DNA of 64,000 bases from Diphasiastrum complanatum (GCA_029204225.1 CM055093.1:30079777-30143776); one strand, 5' to 3'; positions 42,701 through 56,115 are shown, counted from the stretch's first letter. Notes: generated from the sequence alone by a model not told the origin. Translations and numbers: made by a program.

Positions 42701-44240
42701 TGTTGGTGCCTCACTTAGCATATCGTCGTCGATTGTATCCCAAACTTCATCTGGATACACATCCCATGTATACACTTTGGATTTGGGCTTGTATGTTGAG
42801 GTGTTAGGTACCTTGGATGACAGTTGGACATGAGCCAACGGTCTTGGTGTTGTTATCTTCGCAGGAATTGTTTTTTGCGGATAAGATTGTGCATCTAGAT
42901 ATAGGAGTACATGTTCATCCGTCATGTCTACATCATCCATGGAAAGAATACTTTCTTCCGAAACATGGGCGGTAGAGACACTAGGTTCTCCTCGGCACCA
43001 CGCTATAGGAATCGGGTCAATCATCATAAGTGGGATGATGGGTGTGTCAATGTCTGTAGAAGATGGGAAAATATCCACATCAGCTACGACATTGATTGGA
43101 ATCAGTAAAGTCCACAGTGGCTAGTGCGTGACCCCAATTGATTATGTCCATAGATCTCATGCAGTGACCTTTTGGTTGGATCGGGACGCTATATGATTCA
43201 TCAAATGTTGTGGATGACCAATCATCGTATACCTTGGCGGGCTTTACATGGCCTGTTGAGTCAACCGTGACTCGTTTATTGTGGTTACCAAAGGTAATTT
43301 TCCTATGCTTCCAATCTTGGACAACACCTACCATCTAGAGCCAGGGTGTACAAAGAAGGAGTTTATATGTATTTTTATCTTCTGGTAAATCTAAGATGAC
43401 ACAATCTAGCACAAATTTGACACCTGCTATGCGAACTTTTATATTTGATAAATGACCAGCAGAGTCAGTAACTCGTTGATCAGCCATGCAAAGTTTATAT
43501 CGTGGTTGATCGAGGGTATGAAAGCCTTATGACTTTGCTAATGACAAAGCCATGATATTAATGCATGATCCGCTATCTAGGATAGCGAATACTGCGGGAG
43601 AGTCTTTATAGAACAAAGGTAATGTGATGCTAGTCCCCTTAGCAACACCTATATTCAACAGATTCATAGGAATCTGGGGAATTTTAGGAATCTCTTCAGT
43701 TTCTCGTTGTTCATCACGAGTAGGCAGCTGAAAATTTTGATGGATATAACGTTGAAGCCCAGTGAAGGATTTTATTGCGGTATGAAATGGCATGGTGAGT
43801 TGAGCTTGCAGGAGGTCAGAAAATACTTCAAGCCCCTGTAGGGATTGCTCCTTTTTGGGGATATGAGCTGAGAACATACTTTCTGTATGTTCTTCCTCTC
43901 GCAAAAACTCATCTCGAAACTCATTGTATTGTCGTTGTTCCACCTTTGGGTCTGGGTAATCTTTTGGTAATGTGGAAGCCGTCAAGTGGCTTCCTTGGGG
44001 CAGCTGATTTGACATTATTTTGCTATTGTTCTTGTTGTTGGCGTTGTGCTCTAGTGAGAACTCTAACAAGTTCAGATGAGATATGACGTGCTGGAAGAAT
44101 CTTGTTAGGTTGTTTAGGACAATCCTTGAAATTGTGTTTATGGACACAGTCGGGACATTCTGCATGGTATTGGTCTTTTACTTTACAGTCAGCCATGAAA
44201 TGTCCCGTTTCACCACAAATAAAGCAACGGTTGCTCATTG
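42700..44240 (-). pseudogene. Gypsy zinc knuckle, protease and linker, broken
   Basis: CFICGETGHFMADC, a CCHC knuckle, lies near 44,190-44,230. The protease part reads FAILDSGSCINIMALSLAK near 43,540-43,590, with the DSG motif. A long hydrophilic linker follows (VKPAKVYDDW, KSKVYTWDVYPDEVWDTIDD), in several frames, and ends near 42,700 where integrase sequence begins directly. That junction marks deletion of RT, RNase H and the integrase N-terminus. Confidence 0.75.
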
Positions 44241-45780
44241 GGCCTGTGGCAATAGCATAACCATCTTGGATGGCTAGCTGTGCCGGATTTTCTGGTGGTG
44301 TTGAATACTCATCTCGTTTGCACGAGCATGAGTTGTTGGTTTGATAATGTAGAGAACTAGCAGATGGAAGTGTTGTATCTTGATGATAGGACTGATGGTA
44401 GGAGTTTTCAACAAGATGTGTTTGTGTAGACTCTCAAGGAGTTCTATGTTAGATTTGGTTGTCCTCTTGGAGGTGGTCCTAAGAGTGCCAACTGTGGTTG
44501 AGGTTCATGTCTAGGTTGTCCGGGCAACTCTTGTATATGGACTTGGTTGTTTCGTGGTTGGTAGTGTGTGTGTTGGTTTTGTGAAACAAACGATTGTCGA
44601 GGAGGTTGAGTATGTCCTCCTGACTGGTTGTGAGGCTGGTTCCTCGGGTTATATTAGAAATAAAGAGAGGTATGCCCCATAAAGCCGCAGATTTCACATT
44701 TGATCAAGGAAGTATCTGGGACCGGTTGGTATGAAGTGCACTTATTGCCAATATGTGCACCTCGACAGTGAGGGCACCACATGTTCTCTCATCTATGGTG
44801 GATTTGGCCAGTGGGTAACTGACCCGGCATCAAACTCTGGATAGACTTAAGAGTGTTGTGAAACTCTTTCATGAGTTTCTCCATCTCTTGTTGGTGTTGC
44901 TGGTTAAGCAACTCCATCTGTGTTTTCCACAACTGTTCTCGAGTTTCGTCGTTTGGTCGAGCTTCTTGGATAGCACGATGTGCTCTCTGTTCACATGGTT
45001 CATCGACATCAGAGCCCTGGTCTTCCTCTCGAATGGCGTCAGACATGGCTTGTTTTAATGATGTATATTCATCATTGGAACAAAGTTCACGTCTTATCCA
45101 TCGTGGGAGTCCAACGAGGAACCAAATTATGAGCATAGACTCAGTGGGTTGTTCTTGTACCTAGCTTTTTAATCTTTTAAATCGTTCAATATAGTCACGT
45201 ACTTTCTCGTCTTTGGTCATTTTGATGTTACTTAGCTTGACAAAAGGACTTTCTATCAAGCGAAATGGCTTGAAGCGTTTGATAAAGGCCTCCTTCAAGA
45301 GTGACCAGTCACGTTTATCTTCACGATCAAGGTTAAAAAACCACTCTCGTTCGCGATCGATCATGGTCATCGAAAAGAGCTATACCATGGCTTCCAGTGA
45401 TGTCTCTCCATAGACGTCACATGCGTTCTCAAAGACTTGAAGAAATCTTTGAGGATCAGTGTTACCATCGTACTTAGGTAGATCTAGCTTTGGGGTACGT
45501 TTTTCAGTACGTGGAACATTATTCGCAAAAGCTCCATTTAAGTGAGCTCGTGCATGTGAAGATTCGGCAGCATGAAAATGTGGTCATTCATATGGAGCTT
45601 CATAATGCATGGGTTCCAATCTGTCGAATGGGTTGGTGGATGGCTCTTGGACTTGGGATTTCATCCAGGAATTTTTGTTAAATCGAGATTGTTCGGTGGA
45701 CCCAAACGGCAAGCAGAAATCCATAAAACCATAAAAAATAAGCCTTTTAGCATGCATACAAGTCTCAAAACCTATCCAAA
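44241..45780 (-). pseudogene. Gypsy gag, broken
   Basis: The minus strand reads LDLPKYDGNTDPQRFLQVFE near 45,460, then WFFNLDREDKRDWSLLKEAF and FKPFRLIESPFVKLSNIKM, the Retrotrans_gag pattern. A stop near 45,163 is followed by FLVGLPRWIRRELCSND and a glutamine-rich coiled stretch (HQQEMEKLMKEFHN). Stops at about 45,380 and 45,163 and frame shifts at about 44,700 disable it. It lies upstream of the knuckle as usual. Confidence 0.8.
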
Positions 45781-46590
45781 CGCCATCAGAATTGAACAGA
45801 CCTAAAAGCAAAGTTGTTTGCATCAATTCAACGATGAAAACTAAGCCTTCCAAAGATATCAACTAGAAATTTAAGCCAACTAAAACTTAAGTAAGAACTA
45901 TTGCACGAGTGTGAAGATTTAGCAAAATTTAGCTTGATATTTTATCATTACTATATACATATGTAAATCTCACATGTGCGGAGCATGTTTCCATGTGTTA
46001 AGGGTAGGCCTAATCATCTTAGTTCATTTATGTCGAGTTTGAATAGTCAATAGGCCTCAATCTTGAGTTTTGGGAGTCCTATGCCAAATTTATCCCTTGT
46101 ACATGTATATGTAAGTAGGTGATTAGGCCAAAAGTAGCCTTGACTTAGCTCAAGGTAGTGTAGGCCTTTGACATTTGGCATCATGATAGAGGGCAATTGA
46201 CATGTGTTTTGATGTTGTAATGTTGTCATGTGACCAATCACAAGAGAGAGATGCATAAAAAATGGTCCAATCAATATAGGAGATGATAATTCAATGGACC
46301 AATCAAATTTAGAGGTGCTATGTAAGAAATCCACTTAGTTTACTTGCTTACTACTCCTCTTGGATCTCGAACTACTATTAGAGAGTGAGAGAGCTCATTT
46401 GTACAAAGTTCTTTGAAGAGATTCGAGAGCATCTACCCTTAGTTTTTCTCCATCTTCTCCTCTACCGAGAGCCTCATGTGCTTTCGCGCATCAAACGATT
46501 TAACTAATGCATGTTGATAAGCAGGAAGGGGAGATTCGGTCATCGAATTTAAAACATTTTTGGACAAGTCGATAGTACGTAAAAATTTTT
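45781..46590. other. Leader or LTR-like sequence, not resolved
   Basis: AT-rich sequence upstream of the gypsy gag. It may contain the leader and 5' LTR, but I found no primer site or LTR match with the other end. Nothing else is supported. Confidence 0.4.
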
Positions 46591-46597
46591 GTTCTTT

Positions 46598-47570
46598 TTA
46601 AAATTTTGTCAAAATGCGTCCAAGTTGTGTTCTTTTTTTTAATGGCATAGCTAAGATAAAAGAATCCGTACGATTTACGTTGGGTGTGATGGGATGCACA
46701 AGATCTCTATGTGGTGACATCATGAGATGGATAGAGCTTGGGATAGGGTTTTCACAAGGTGTTGTGGATTGGATACAATCTAGGTGTGATGACACTATGA
46801 GATGATTAGAATTCATGGAAGCAAGATCAATGTCAAGACTGGAGGAGTGAGTGGATATATGAGACATAGGAATATGCATAACCTCCACACTACACAGTGT
46901 GTAGTCACTAGTGACCTCATCAATAAAATCATCAACTAGATCTTCCTCCAATTACAAAGATGATCCAAAATCTATATTTCTTATCTTGTTGATAAGATTA
47001 TCAATTGTGCAAGAGGTTGACACCAATGTAATATTTTGCAAGAGAGAAAAAGTATACATGCATTAGTCTTTTTTTTCAAAAACATTGTGTATAATAAAGA
47101 CCAATTATAAGCAAATAAAATATACCTCCAAAATCACATCGGCTCCTCAACATGCTTTCCAAACTTCCACAAATGTTGTGCCACAATTTGTCCTGGTCGA
47201 ATTTTAAATTTGCATTGCTTACACTCAGAATATATCTTTTCGTCGTACTCTTTTTCATACTAATTTCATGTGACAAACATAAGAATGGTTAGCTTGTTGA
47301 TGCAAAAAAAGATTCGCATGACAATTAATCTGTTCTCAAATTTTTTATAATTACAGATATATAGTACTATAGTTCTTTGTCGAGGTCGAGTGACAGAACT
47401 TGATGGTGATGATCCTCCACTAAGTATTCGATCAATCATTTGCGCTCTTTTTCGTGATTTGCTTTTTTGATAAGCTTCCATCCTTTTTAATTTTTTGAAA
47501 TCTTGTGGAGGTGTTGTGCTTTGAGCATTAACACAAAAAAAAAAAATGTCACATGCAACACACAATGCTA
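46598..47570 (-). other. Unrecognised open frames, possibly transposon-derived
   Basis: Two minus-strand frames (46,598-46,951 and 47,266-47,565) read LVDDFIDEVTSDYTLCSVEV and FKKLKRMEAYQKSKSRKRAQ. The latter, basic and lysine-rich, is followed by a serine-rich patch, and a third frame at 47,076-47,276 contains KFDQDKLWHNICGSL. The mix is reminiscent of En/Spm-type transposon coding scraps, but I cannot confirm a family. No intact gene is claimed. Confidence 0.25.
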
Positions 47571-48931
47571 CATGTCCATATCATAAGTACATATTATTTC
47601 ATAAATACTACAATACAAATACCTGTTTTGAGACATTTCTTCAGCAGACGACATATTTGTTTGTTGATCATGATAAAGATATTTGATCTATAATACACGA
47701 ACAAAATCACATGTGAAATTGACAAAATACAAATTACATATAGTGCATCAACTTTAAGAATAATGGTAGACATCTAACAAGACCAATCGAGTACTGGAGT
47801 TTGCAAAATCACCAAATAAATCAAGACTAGCTTCAGATTTAGCCTATATGAAGTGCATCTAAATTGACTATGTGGCAATTGCTCTGATCAAGCAATCAAA
47901 GCAACATTAGATGTTTCTAGAATAGCAAATCACTTCACTATCATTCAATTAACTATGTAGACCATCAAAATCACTCAAACATAGATGCCACAATTGCAAC
48001 TCGGTCTATTGGCTTTCATATATGAGATCAAGAGGGTTGTGGAAGGACGAATAGCTTCCGTGGAAGTTCAAAAAATTTCAGGCGCCTTAAGGTGACCAAG
48101 AAATTTTTTGATGGCCATTCTAATTTTGTCTTGAAATGATTGGATTGACCAAATATTGTTCAGATGGTGCCAAGACAAAAGCAATTTTTTTGATTCAAAA
48201 TACTGTGTTGCAAGTGTCTCATGACCATTACCTTATGGCATGGAAGGTTCAGATAGATCAACATTGATGATCTACTAATGATGAATAAGGAGAATATGTT
48301 CTAAATCTTGATTGATTGATGTTCACTTTCTTTAAATAAACATCATCATCCACTATTTCTTCAACTTGAATATTGGGTTGCATGACCTTGCACTTGTGCA
48401 TTCAACACAGTACATTTATTTGTAAATAATGATGGATCTTAATGGTTTAGACTTCTAACGAGACCAATCAAGAACAATGTGTACTCAAACCTGAGTTGCA
48501 GCATGTTACGAGCATGTAACCATAGATACTACAGTCAGGGGCAGTGTACACGACCAATAGGGCAAGACAGTGTGAGGAGTGTGCCCCGTCATGGTCCATA
48601 GTCATGGTGGGCCTAACACAACCTAGGGACCCTGTCAGCAGGATAGGGCCCCATGTATGCATGCTACCAGGCCTCACATTGGGCTAGGGGGGACTTGCTC
48701 CATATCAAGGAGTAGGCAAAGTTGGGTGGATCAGTTAATGTTTGCCCTACTATGGTGTTAGGATCTATTACATAGTGGAACGCGATCCGAGAGAAATCTG
48801 TTTTGGATCATGGACGTTCCGGGACCAAAAACTCTGTCCCAGAACTCTGTCTCGTGGATTTGTGTGTGTGGATCAAGCATGCAATAGTTGTTTAGCTACA
48901 CGAAGAGTTGCAAGTTTGTCGGACTATTTTT
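47571..48931. other. No supported gene
   Basis: AT-rich up to about 48,450, then a GC-richer patch at about 48,480-48,720 (gtaggcctaacacaacc-like context, short frames only). The copia relic starts abruptly at 48,932. Confidence 0.5.
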
Positions 48932-50290
48932 CCATCTGATGCAAAGGCCAACCAAAATGTAAAGCTAAAGCAACAAGTAGACGTAGAGTATTCCACTTAC
49001 ATATCGGCGCAAAGGTCTCCTCATAGTCGATGCCTTTACTTTGTGCATACCCTTGATCACCAATCTTGCCTTGTACTTTGCTGTACTTCCATCTGCATGG
49101 TACTTAGTCCTGTATACCCATTTGCAACCAATGGGTTTCTTGCCAACTGGTGGTTCTACTAAGTCGCATCATGTGCTATGCTTAGCAATTGACTCCATCT
49201 CCTCTCCCATGGCCTTGACCCAAATGTCATCATCCTTCACTTCACCATAAGTCAAAGGTTCTTTGTGTTGAATAATGCTAGATAAGAGAGCATAATTTGC
49301 TTCATACCTTTCAGGTTGTGTCTTCTCTCTTGTTGATCTTCGTAGCTCTCCCTGGTAGATGATCCTGGAAAGTCATCCATGTCGCGACTCTCCAACAATC
49401 TCTCAAACCACTTAGGGAGCTTCCTGTCAGGTGATTGACTTCCTGGTGAAAATGTATCCCATGGTACATCCTTCTCCTTGTGTTTGTCACCTGCAACTTC
49501 AATCCTTCTCGCAACAAAAGGTTTGTCTCTACCTCTCCAACTTGTCTCTTGAGGTTGAGTAGTAGTATCTTGAGATGTATCTTCATGTTCTTGGAAGGCC
49601 AATGAATGGATCATCATCAGAAGGTATCATCACTATACCATCTTTCCCACTGGATGTGTCTATCTTCTCAGCATCCTAGTCTTCATACATCTTGGATTAA
49701 TCAAAGATAACATCACGGCTTACATGGATTTTGTTTTCCACTGGATCAAAACATCTATAGCCCTTCACACGTTCATCATATCCTAAGAATATACACTTCA
49801 TAGCTTTTACCTCAAGTTTACGTCTCTCTTCCTTAGGAATGTGTACAAAGGCTTTACATCCAAAGATTCGCAAGTGGTTCACCTTTGGCTTATTCTTCGT
49901 GAATACTTCCTCAGGTGTAATCTTTGGTATGGCAATGCTCCCTGATCATCTTGCTTTTGCCATCAGGTAGTTGGATTGAAACGGTGCCTATTTCCTTGAT
50001 CTTGCACACATCACCATTTGCTTGTGAAACGGACGTTCCATTATCCCACACTTTCAAGCTACTGAACCAATTCTTGTTACTTGTCATGTGTCTTGTGGCT
50101 CCCGAGTCAATATGCCACGCTTGATCATCTTGATTAGATGATAATGCAGATATGAAAATGCTAGAGTCTTCAATCTCATCCTCATCGACAAGGTTACTTG
50201 CTTGCTTTGGTTTCACCTTGCCTTGTTCCGCCAGGAATTTGCGATATTCACTCTTCCAATGGCCCTTTTACAATGGAAGCACTTGGGTTA
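48932..50290 (-). pseudogene. Copia fragment with protease-to-integrase deletion
   Basis: From 50,290 down the minus strand shows a frame-broken zinc knuckle (KCFHCKR), the protease part WHIDSGATRHMTSNKNWFSS, and a junction near 49,930. It then has integrase C-terminal sequence (IFGCKAFVHIPKEERRKLE, HVSRDVIFD) and the start of reverse transcriptase, ending at 48,932. It is closely related to the element at 21,344-26,480. Pre-integrase and integrase core are missing here, whereas that element lacks knuckle and protease. Confidence 0.8.
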
Positions 50291-51050
50291 TTTTTAAATA
50301 ACTCTAAAAAATCATAAGTTTTTTGATGAAGATTCTAGGATAATATCTTATAGAATATCTACAACTACCTTCTGTTGCAGTTATTACAACCGTCTCATAA
50401 CAGTTAATGCATGTACAAAGTGGGCAGACTGTGAACGTGAAGTCATCGTTTCGGATTTAGACCGACAGTATCGAAATTTACAAGCATCAAAAAATATACA
50501 CTGGCTCAAAAAATATAGAGTTTTTTGAGTCGATCCAGTATCAAAAAATTCTTAAATTTCGATGCTTAATTTTTCAATCCCTTGAACAGAAATTTGAGCC
50601 TTCTGTTCTGGGTTTTCAGGATGCTCATTATTAAATGGATTTGAGGCTGAGCATTGAATTTCAACAACCTCTCCCAATGAGACTATGTTAAAAAGTGAGA
50701 TTTGAGGACCTTACAAAAATCTACCACAACCTCCATGCATGTGAGTTTGCACAAGATCCATCGATGCTACATCAACTTGGATTTGGAATAGCTATCCAAT
50801 GCCTTTGAATAAAGACAAGAGCTCAATCACACAAAAAGTTATGATTTTGTACTTTTCCACACGTGTGAGGACTCTCAATTCAATGTGGTCGATCTTCTAA
50901 GGTGGGTGTGATTGCACATAGATCTACACAAAATTGATTCACACAATCTAGATTGACAATTCTAAGGCAAGAGCAAACAAAACATGCATCAATCATTCAA
51001 CATGTATCATTCACTATGAGAGACCACTTTTGAAAAAAAAACCTATGAAA
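50291..51050. other. No supported gene
   Basis: AT-rich, short frames only. The stretch around 50,850-50,970 faintly resembles the LTR-like region at 37,420-37,510 (cacacatgtg and ctagattggcaatt type words). It may be old LTR sequence. Confidence 0.4.
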
Positions 51051-51650
51051 TTAGCTTGTTCTCTATCTCTGATAAGCTTTTGATACATGCTATATTTTTT
51101 ACACACACACACTTAGTTGATGAATACACAGATGGTATTCAATATATACACATAATTTTTATCGGTGTGCAGATGAAGAAAGTACAAAGTGGATGTGCTG
51201 TCTGTGGGAGATCATGGGTGGTTGTTGTCATTGTCAAATCTGATTGTACAGTTGCATGGAATGAGTGTGAGAAGGCCATGACATCAGCCTTCGCAGAAAT
51301 GAATGTTGGTGAAGATGCGAAAAATGTGACACTTTGACAAATGCCTTAGAATTTGATTTACAAGGTGCCTTCGCTTTTCCATTAGGGCACCTTCGACATT
51401 TGTAAGACAGTGTCGTCTTTTTTGCCTGTTACAAATCACATGTAAAAACACAGTGTCATTTTTTTTCATCTTTTTTGTCTTTTTCGCTTGTGGAAATTTA
51501 CTTGTATTTATGCAGACAGTCACATTTTTTGTCTGTCTTATTTTACATGTAAATATGCAGACTGTGCGACAACATGAGAAAAAAATACACCAGCATGAAT
51601 GGAGGTCGACTAACATAGGATTTAGGAGAGTAAAGGAGATGAATCCAACA
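51051..51650 (-). mobile_element. Probable 3' LTR of the 51.7-53.3 kb copia
   Basis: On the minus strand TGTTGGATTCATCTCC starts at 51,650, right after a purine tract (taaggaggggtg) that follows the RNase H end. This is the expected layout of a 3' LTR. Its far end could not be placed, so the lower coordinate is approximate. Confidence 0.5.
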
Positions 51651-51691
51651 CCCCTCCTTAATCTGGATCCGTGAATGCCTTGATCTTCAGA

Positions 51692-53272
51692 CTAAGCAAT
51701 GCACAAAATGTGTGCATTAACACTTAATGCCTTCATGAATATATCTGCATCCATGTCCTGCGTTCTACAGTACGTTAAGCTCATCTCCTTGTTGAGAACC
51801 TTGCCCCTGATGTAGTGATATCTGATTTCAATGCGCTTACTCCTAGTGTGAAATCTAGGATTGGCCGATAAGGCAATAGCACTCTGATTATCACAGAATA
51901 AAATTGTGAGGGTGTACTGATACAAATTAATGTTTGACTAGTAAAATTTTTCAACCAAAACACTTTTTTAATGGATTGAGAAACAACAATGTATTCTGCT
52001 TCTGTAAAAAAAAGAGTGATAGAGGTTTGCTTACGACTGTTCCATGAGATAGGACCATCATTGAAGAAGAATGTAGATCCAGATGTGGAATTACAATTGT
52101 CTACATCTCCTCCCCAGCTTGCATCACAATATCTACTGAGCTGATGAAGATTGTCATTGCTGACTTCTCCATAGCAGATGCACTGGTCCATGGTAGCTCG
52201 AATATACATCATGACTCTTATGAGAGCCTTCCAATGGGTAATGTCAGGATTAGTCATATATTGGCTGAGTGAGCTTACAGCAAAAGAGATGTCAAGTCTT
52301 GTACAGACCATTGCATACATGAGAGATCTAAGTATCTCTCGATAGAGATACTCTCTCATCTGCTCCTCTTTCTGCTTGGTCTGGGGACATTGGTCCTTTG
52401 ACAAACACAGGCCTGGATCCATTGGTGAGTGAGCTAATTTACAATTCATTAGATTGTACATGTTAAGAACATTGTGAAGATACCTTTGTTGAGTGATATA
52501 GATCAATCATTTTGCTCTCTTTTTGTGGATTTGAATGCCTAGACAGAAGTGAGCTTCGTCCAGATCAGTCATGTCGAACTCAGAAAATGGCATGTGTTTA
52601 GAATCCTTGACCAAATTGATATTGTTGCTGAAAAGCAACGTATCATCCATATATAAGGTGGTGATAATGAAGGATTGCTGCACCGACTTGGAATAGACAT
52701 TGCAATCAGCAGTGCTTGGTTGGAAATCTTGTTCGATGAGGAATATGTTGATCCTCTCAAACCAAGCTCTGGCAGATTGTTTCACACCATAGAGTGCTTT
52801 ATGGAGTTTACAGACTTGATTCTTCATACCTTCCAAAACATATCCTTCGGGCTGGATCATGTAGATGTCTTCTTGTATAGCTCCATTCAGATAACTTGTT
52901 TGCACATCAAGTTGCTGTACTTAGAGATCGACAGCTGCAACATATGGTAGAAGGGCTCGAATCGACGAATGCTTGACTGTTGGACTGAAAGTCTCACTAT
53001 ATTCGACATTGGGGATCTGAGTGAATCCTCATGCTACCAGTCTTGCCTTCCTTCACTCCATTGGCATTGTATTTGATCTTGAAGATCCATTTGCAATCAA
53101 TGATATTGCAGCCAATAGGAGCTTCAACTAGTGACCACATTTGGTTCTTGATGAGAGAAGAATACTCTCTGTCCATAGCTTCTCTCCAAAGATTAGAGTC
53201 CGGTTGGCTAAGTGCCTCTTCGACTGTTGTCAGTTCCTGTATCAAGAGACATGCAGACTCAGGAGTATACCT
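51692..53272 (-). pseudogene. Copia reverse transcriptase and RNase H, broken
   Basis: From 53,245 down the minus strand shows VEEALSQPDSNLWREAMDRE and CKWIFKIKYNANGVKEGK, MQTSYLNGAIQEDIYMIQPE, LHKALYGVKQSARAWFERIN and TTLYMDDTLLFSNN (YMDD catalytic motif), then MTDLDEAHFCLGIQI. RNase H shows RYCDASWGGDVDNCNSTSG, FFTEAEYIVVSQS, NQSAIALSANPRFHTRSKRI and MDADIFMKAL. Stops at about 52,505 and 51,950 and frame shifts break it. Its upstream part is cut by the LTR starting at 53,273. Confidence 0.85.
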
Positions 53273-53814
<542 letters not shown>

Positions 53815-53826
53815 TGGTATCAGAGC
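53815..53826 (+). promoter_or_regulatory. Primer-binding site (tRNA-iMet type)
   Basis: TGGTATCAGAGC follows the LTR end CTACA without a gap. It matches the initiator methionine tRNA primer. Confidence 0.93.
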
Positions 53827-54525
53827 TATCGGATCTGCAGCAAGCTTGTTTGTTGGTGCCCTACAAGAAGAGGAGCTTCTTTGTCTTTTGTTGTGAAATT
53901 TCAGCATCTTGCTGATCTTTTCAAGTGGAGTTTGGATCAACTTTTTTGTCTCTTTTCAGGTTTAAGGAGGGTGGCCATCAGAGATCTTGGAGGAGCAATT
54001 TTTGGCACCCAAAAATCAGAATCCCAAATCTGATTTTTATGCAACCAGTTTTTAGCAAGTTTTGTTTGGAGGAGGGCACCCAAAAATTTGCTAATGATTT
54101 TTGGTTGTGGTGTCTCCTTATCTTGTTGTTTTTGTTTTCAGGTTTGCATCTGTGTAGGAGGGCACCCAAAATTCAACAAACCCTATTCAGGCATATCAGC
54201 TTGTGGCTGGAAATTTGTAGACTCTCAGCAAGTAGTAGGGCACTTTCAACAGCCTTATTGGAATGTGTGTTGATCACACTATTTGGCTTCTTAATTGGGT
54301 TTCGGTGTAGGCTTCAATCGAAGCTAACCTAATTTTCAAGGAGCTGGTTTTTTTGTATAGAAAGACACCCATCTATCCATTATCTTTTGGGCACTTTGGT
54401 TGCAGATTGAAAGACATCTTGTGCTCCTACTTTCAGCTCTTTGTTTGCTGCAAATTTCTGAGTAGATTTGGTTGTGAAAAGGCTCTCTTTCCTATCTGCT
54501 ACAAGCTAAAATTTTGTTGGAGGTA

Positions 54526-55380
54526 ATGGCTAAAGAATCGAAAGCTATCGGTTCTTTGTTTAGTGAAGATCGGTTGGATGGCACAAACTACTCCTTGTGG
54601 AGTTACATGATGAAGAATCTTCTCATAGCGAAAGGGCTATGGGATTTGGTCAATGGTGATGAGGAAAGGCCTCCATCTTTGGCACCTCCTACACCTCATG
54701 GATCATCATCATTAACATCATCTTCTACATCTTCGGAAGAACAAAAGAAGTGGGATAGAAGGGATGCACAAGCACATTCTATGGTTGCTCTTGTTGTGAA
54801 AAGATCTATTTTACCTCATATGAGGTCTTGTAAGACATCTAAAAGTGCATGGGATACACTTTATACTATGTATAGAGTCAAAAATTCAGCAATAGTGGTG
54901 TATCTTAGAAATCAACTTTCTTTGTTGAAGATGCAAGAAGGGGATCAAGTGACCAATCACTTGACGAAGATCAAGGATCTTCGTGAGGAGCTTCACAATA
55001 TTGATGAGATAATTGAGGATGCTCAATTTGTTTCCATTACTCTCAACACATTACCTTCATCTTATCTTCCATTTGTTTCATCTTTGGTATCTCTCTTAGG
55101 GGACAACAACTCTCCTTTGATGAACTTGTTGGGCTGCTTCTTCAAGAGGAGCAAACGAGGCAAAACTTTGTTGGTGACACTCAACAAGACCAAGATTTCT
55201 TCACGAAAGGCAAGGGCAAAGGCAAGTCAAAAGGAAAGGGGAATCCTCCTTCCAAGGATGAGCAAAATCTCGTTGGAGGGGAAAATGTCAACACTCAAAA
55301 GAAAAGTGCCATTGTTGCAAAAGGTATGGGCACTTCATCAAGGATTGTAAGAAGAAGCTTGCGAAAGAGGAGAGTAAAGG
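54526..55380 (+). pseudogene. Copia gag with zinc knuckle, frameshifted
   Basis: The start at 54,526 (MAKESKAIGSLFSEDRLDGT) fits copia gag; the longer frame from 54,514 would need a TTG start. NYSLWSYMMKNLLIAKGLWD, TSKSAWDTLYTMYRVKNSA and HLTKIKDLREELHNIDEI are typical UBN2 gag sequence. A frameshift occurs near 55,100, after which the basic linker and the knuckle CHCCKRYGHFIKDC (about 55,307-55,348) lie in another frame. Confidence 0.85.
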
Positions 55381-56115
55381 AATTGATACTAGTGCTTCAC
55401 TTGCTACTTTGGAACAAGGGCTTGAAGCTAGTGGTGATCTCTTCAACCAAGACTATGCTTTTCTGTCTAATATTGCTTCTACTAGTACTACTACATCTAT
55501 GAGTAATTCAGATTCTATTTTGCAAGTTGCTGATTTCAACCCATTGAATGGGTGATTGATAGTGATGCTACTCGTCATATGACTTCTCGCAAAGAAGCAT
55601 TCACTAAATTAGTGAAAGTGCAAAATGGAAGTAAGGTACAATGTGCGGATGATGCATCTTATTCTATTCATGGAATTGGAATAGTAGCCATCATTTTGCC
55701 TGATGGTGAAGAAAAGTGCATTAAGAATGTGCTTTATGTTTCGAGAAGAATTTTCTTTCAGTTTCAACTATGTTGAAGCAAGGACTAGTTGTTGAGTTCA
55801 ACGAAGATAAGTGTCTTGTCAAGGATCCTAAAAGATCACTCTTGATTATTGTTTTGGGAAAGATGCATGCTAGCTTATTCATTATGGATACCTATGAGCA
55901 ATAAATTTCTTTTACATGTCTTGTTGCTTCTAAATCACGATCATTGGAGTTGGATGAATTGTGGCAAGCAAGGTTTGGGCATCTCAACTTTGCAAGTTTG
56001 AAGAAGCTGAAGACATTTAATATGGTAGAAGACATTCCTACCATTGAGCAGCCGGAAGGGCATGTATGCGAGAGGTGCATACTTGGAAAGTTCCAATTGA
56101 TGGAACTATAAGGGT
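55381..56115 (+). pseudogene. Copia protease and pre-integrase region
   Basis: The protease motif near 55,551 reads WVIDSDATRHMT: the usual DSG is DSD here, which would be expected to harm catalysis. KNVLYVSRR follows, then after a frame change LDELWQARFGHLNFASLKKL and HVCERCILGKF, which is the GAG-pre-integrase zinc-binding part. Stops at 55,773, 55,901 and about 56,110 interrupt the frame. Confidence 0.8.

Noticed and set aside
51453-51674. Hydrophobic frame rich in Phe and Cys
   Set aside because: Lies in the putative copia LTR and results from T-rich sequence; there is no membrane protein family match.
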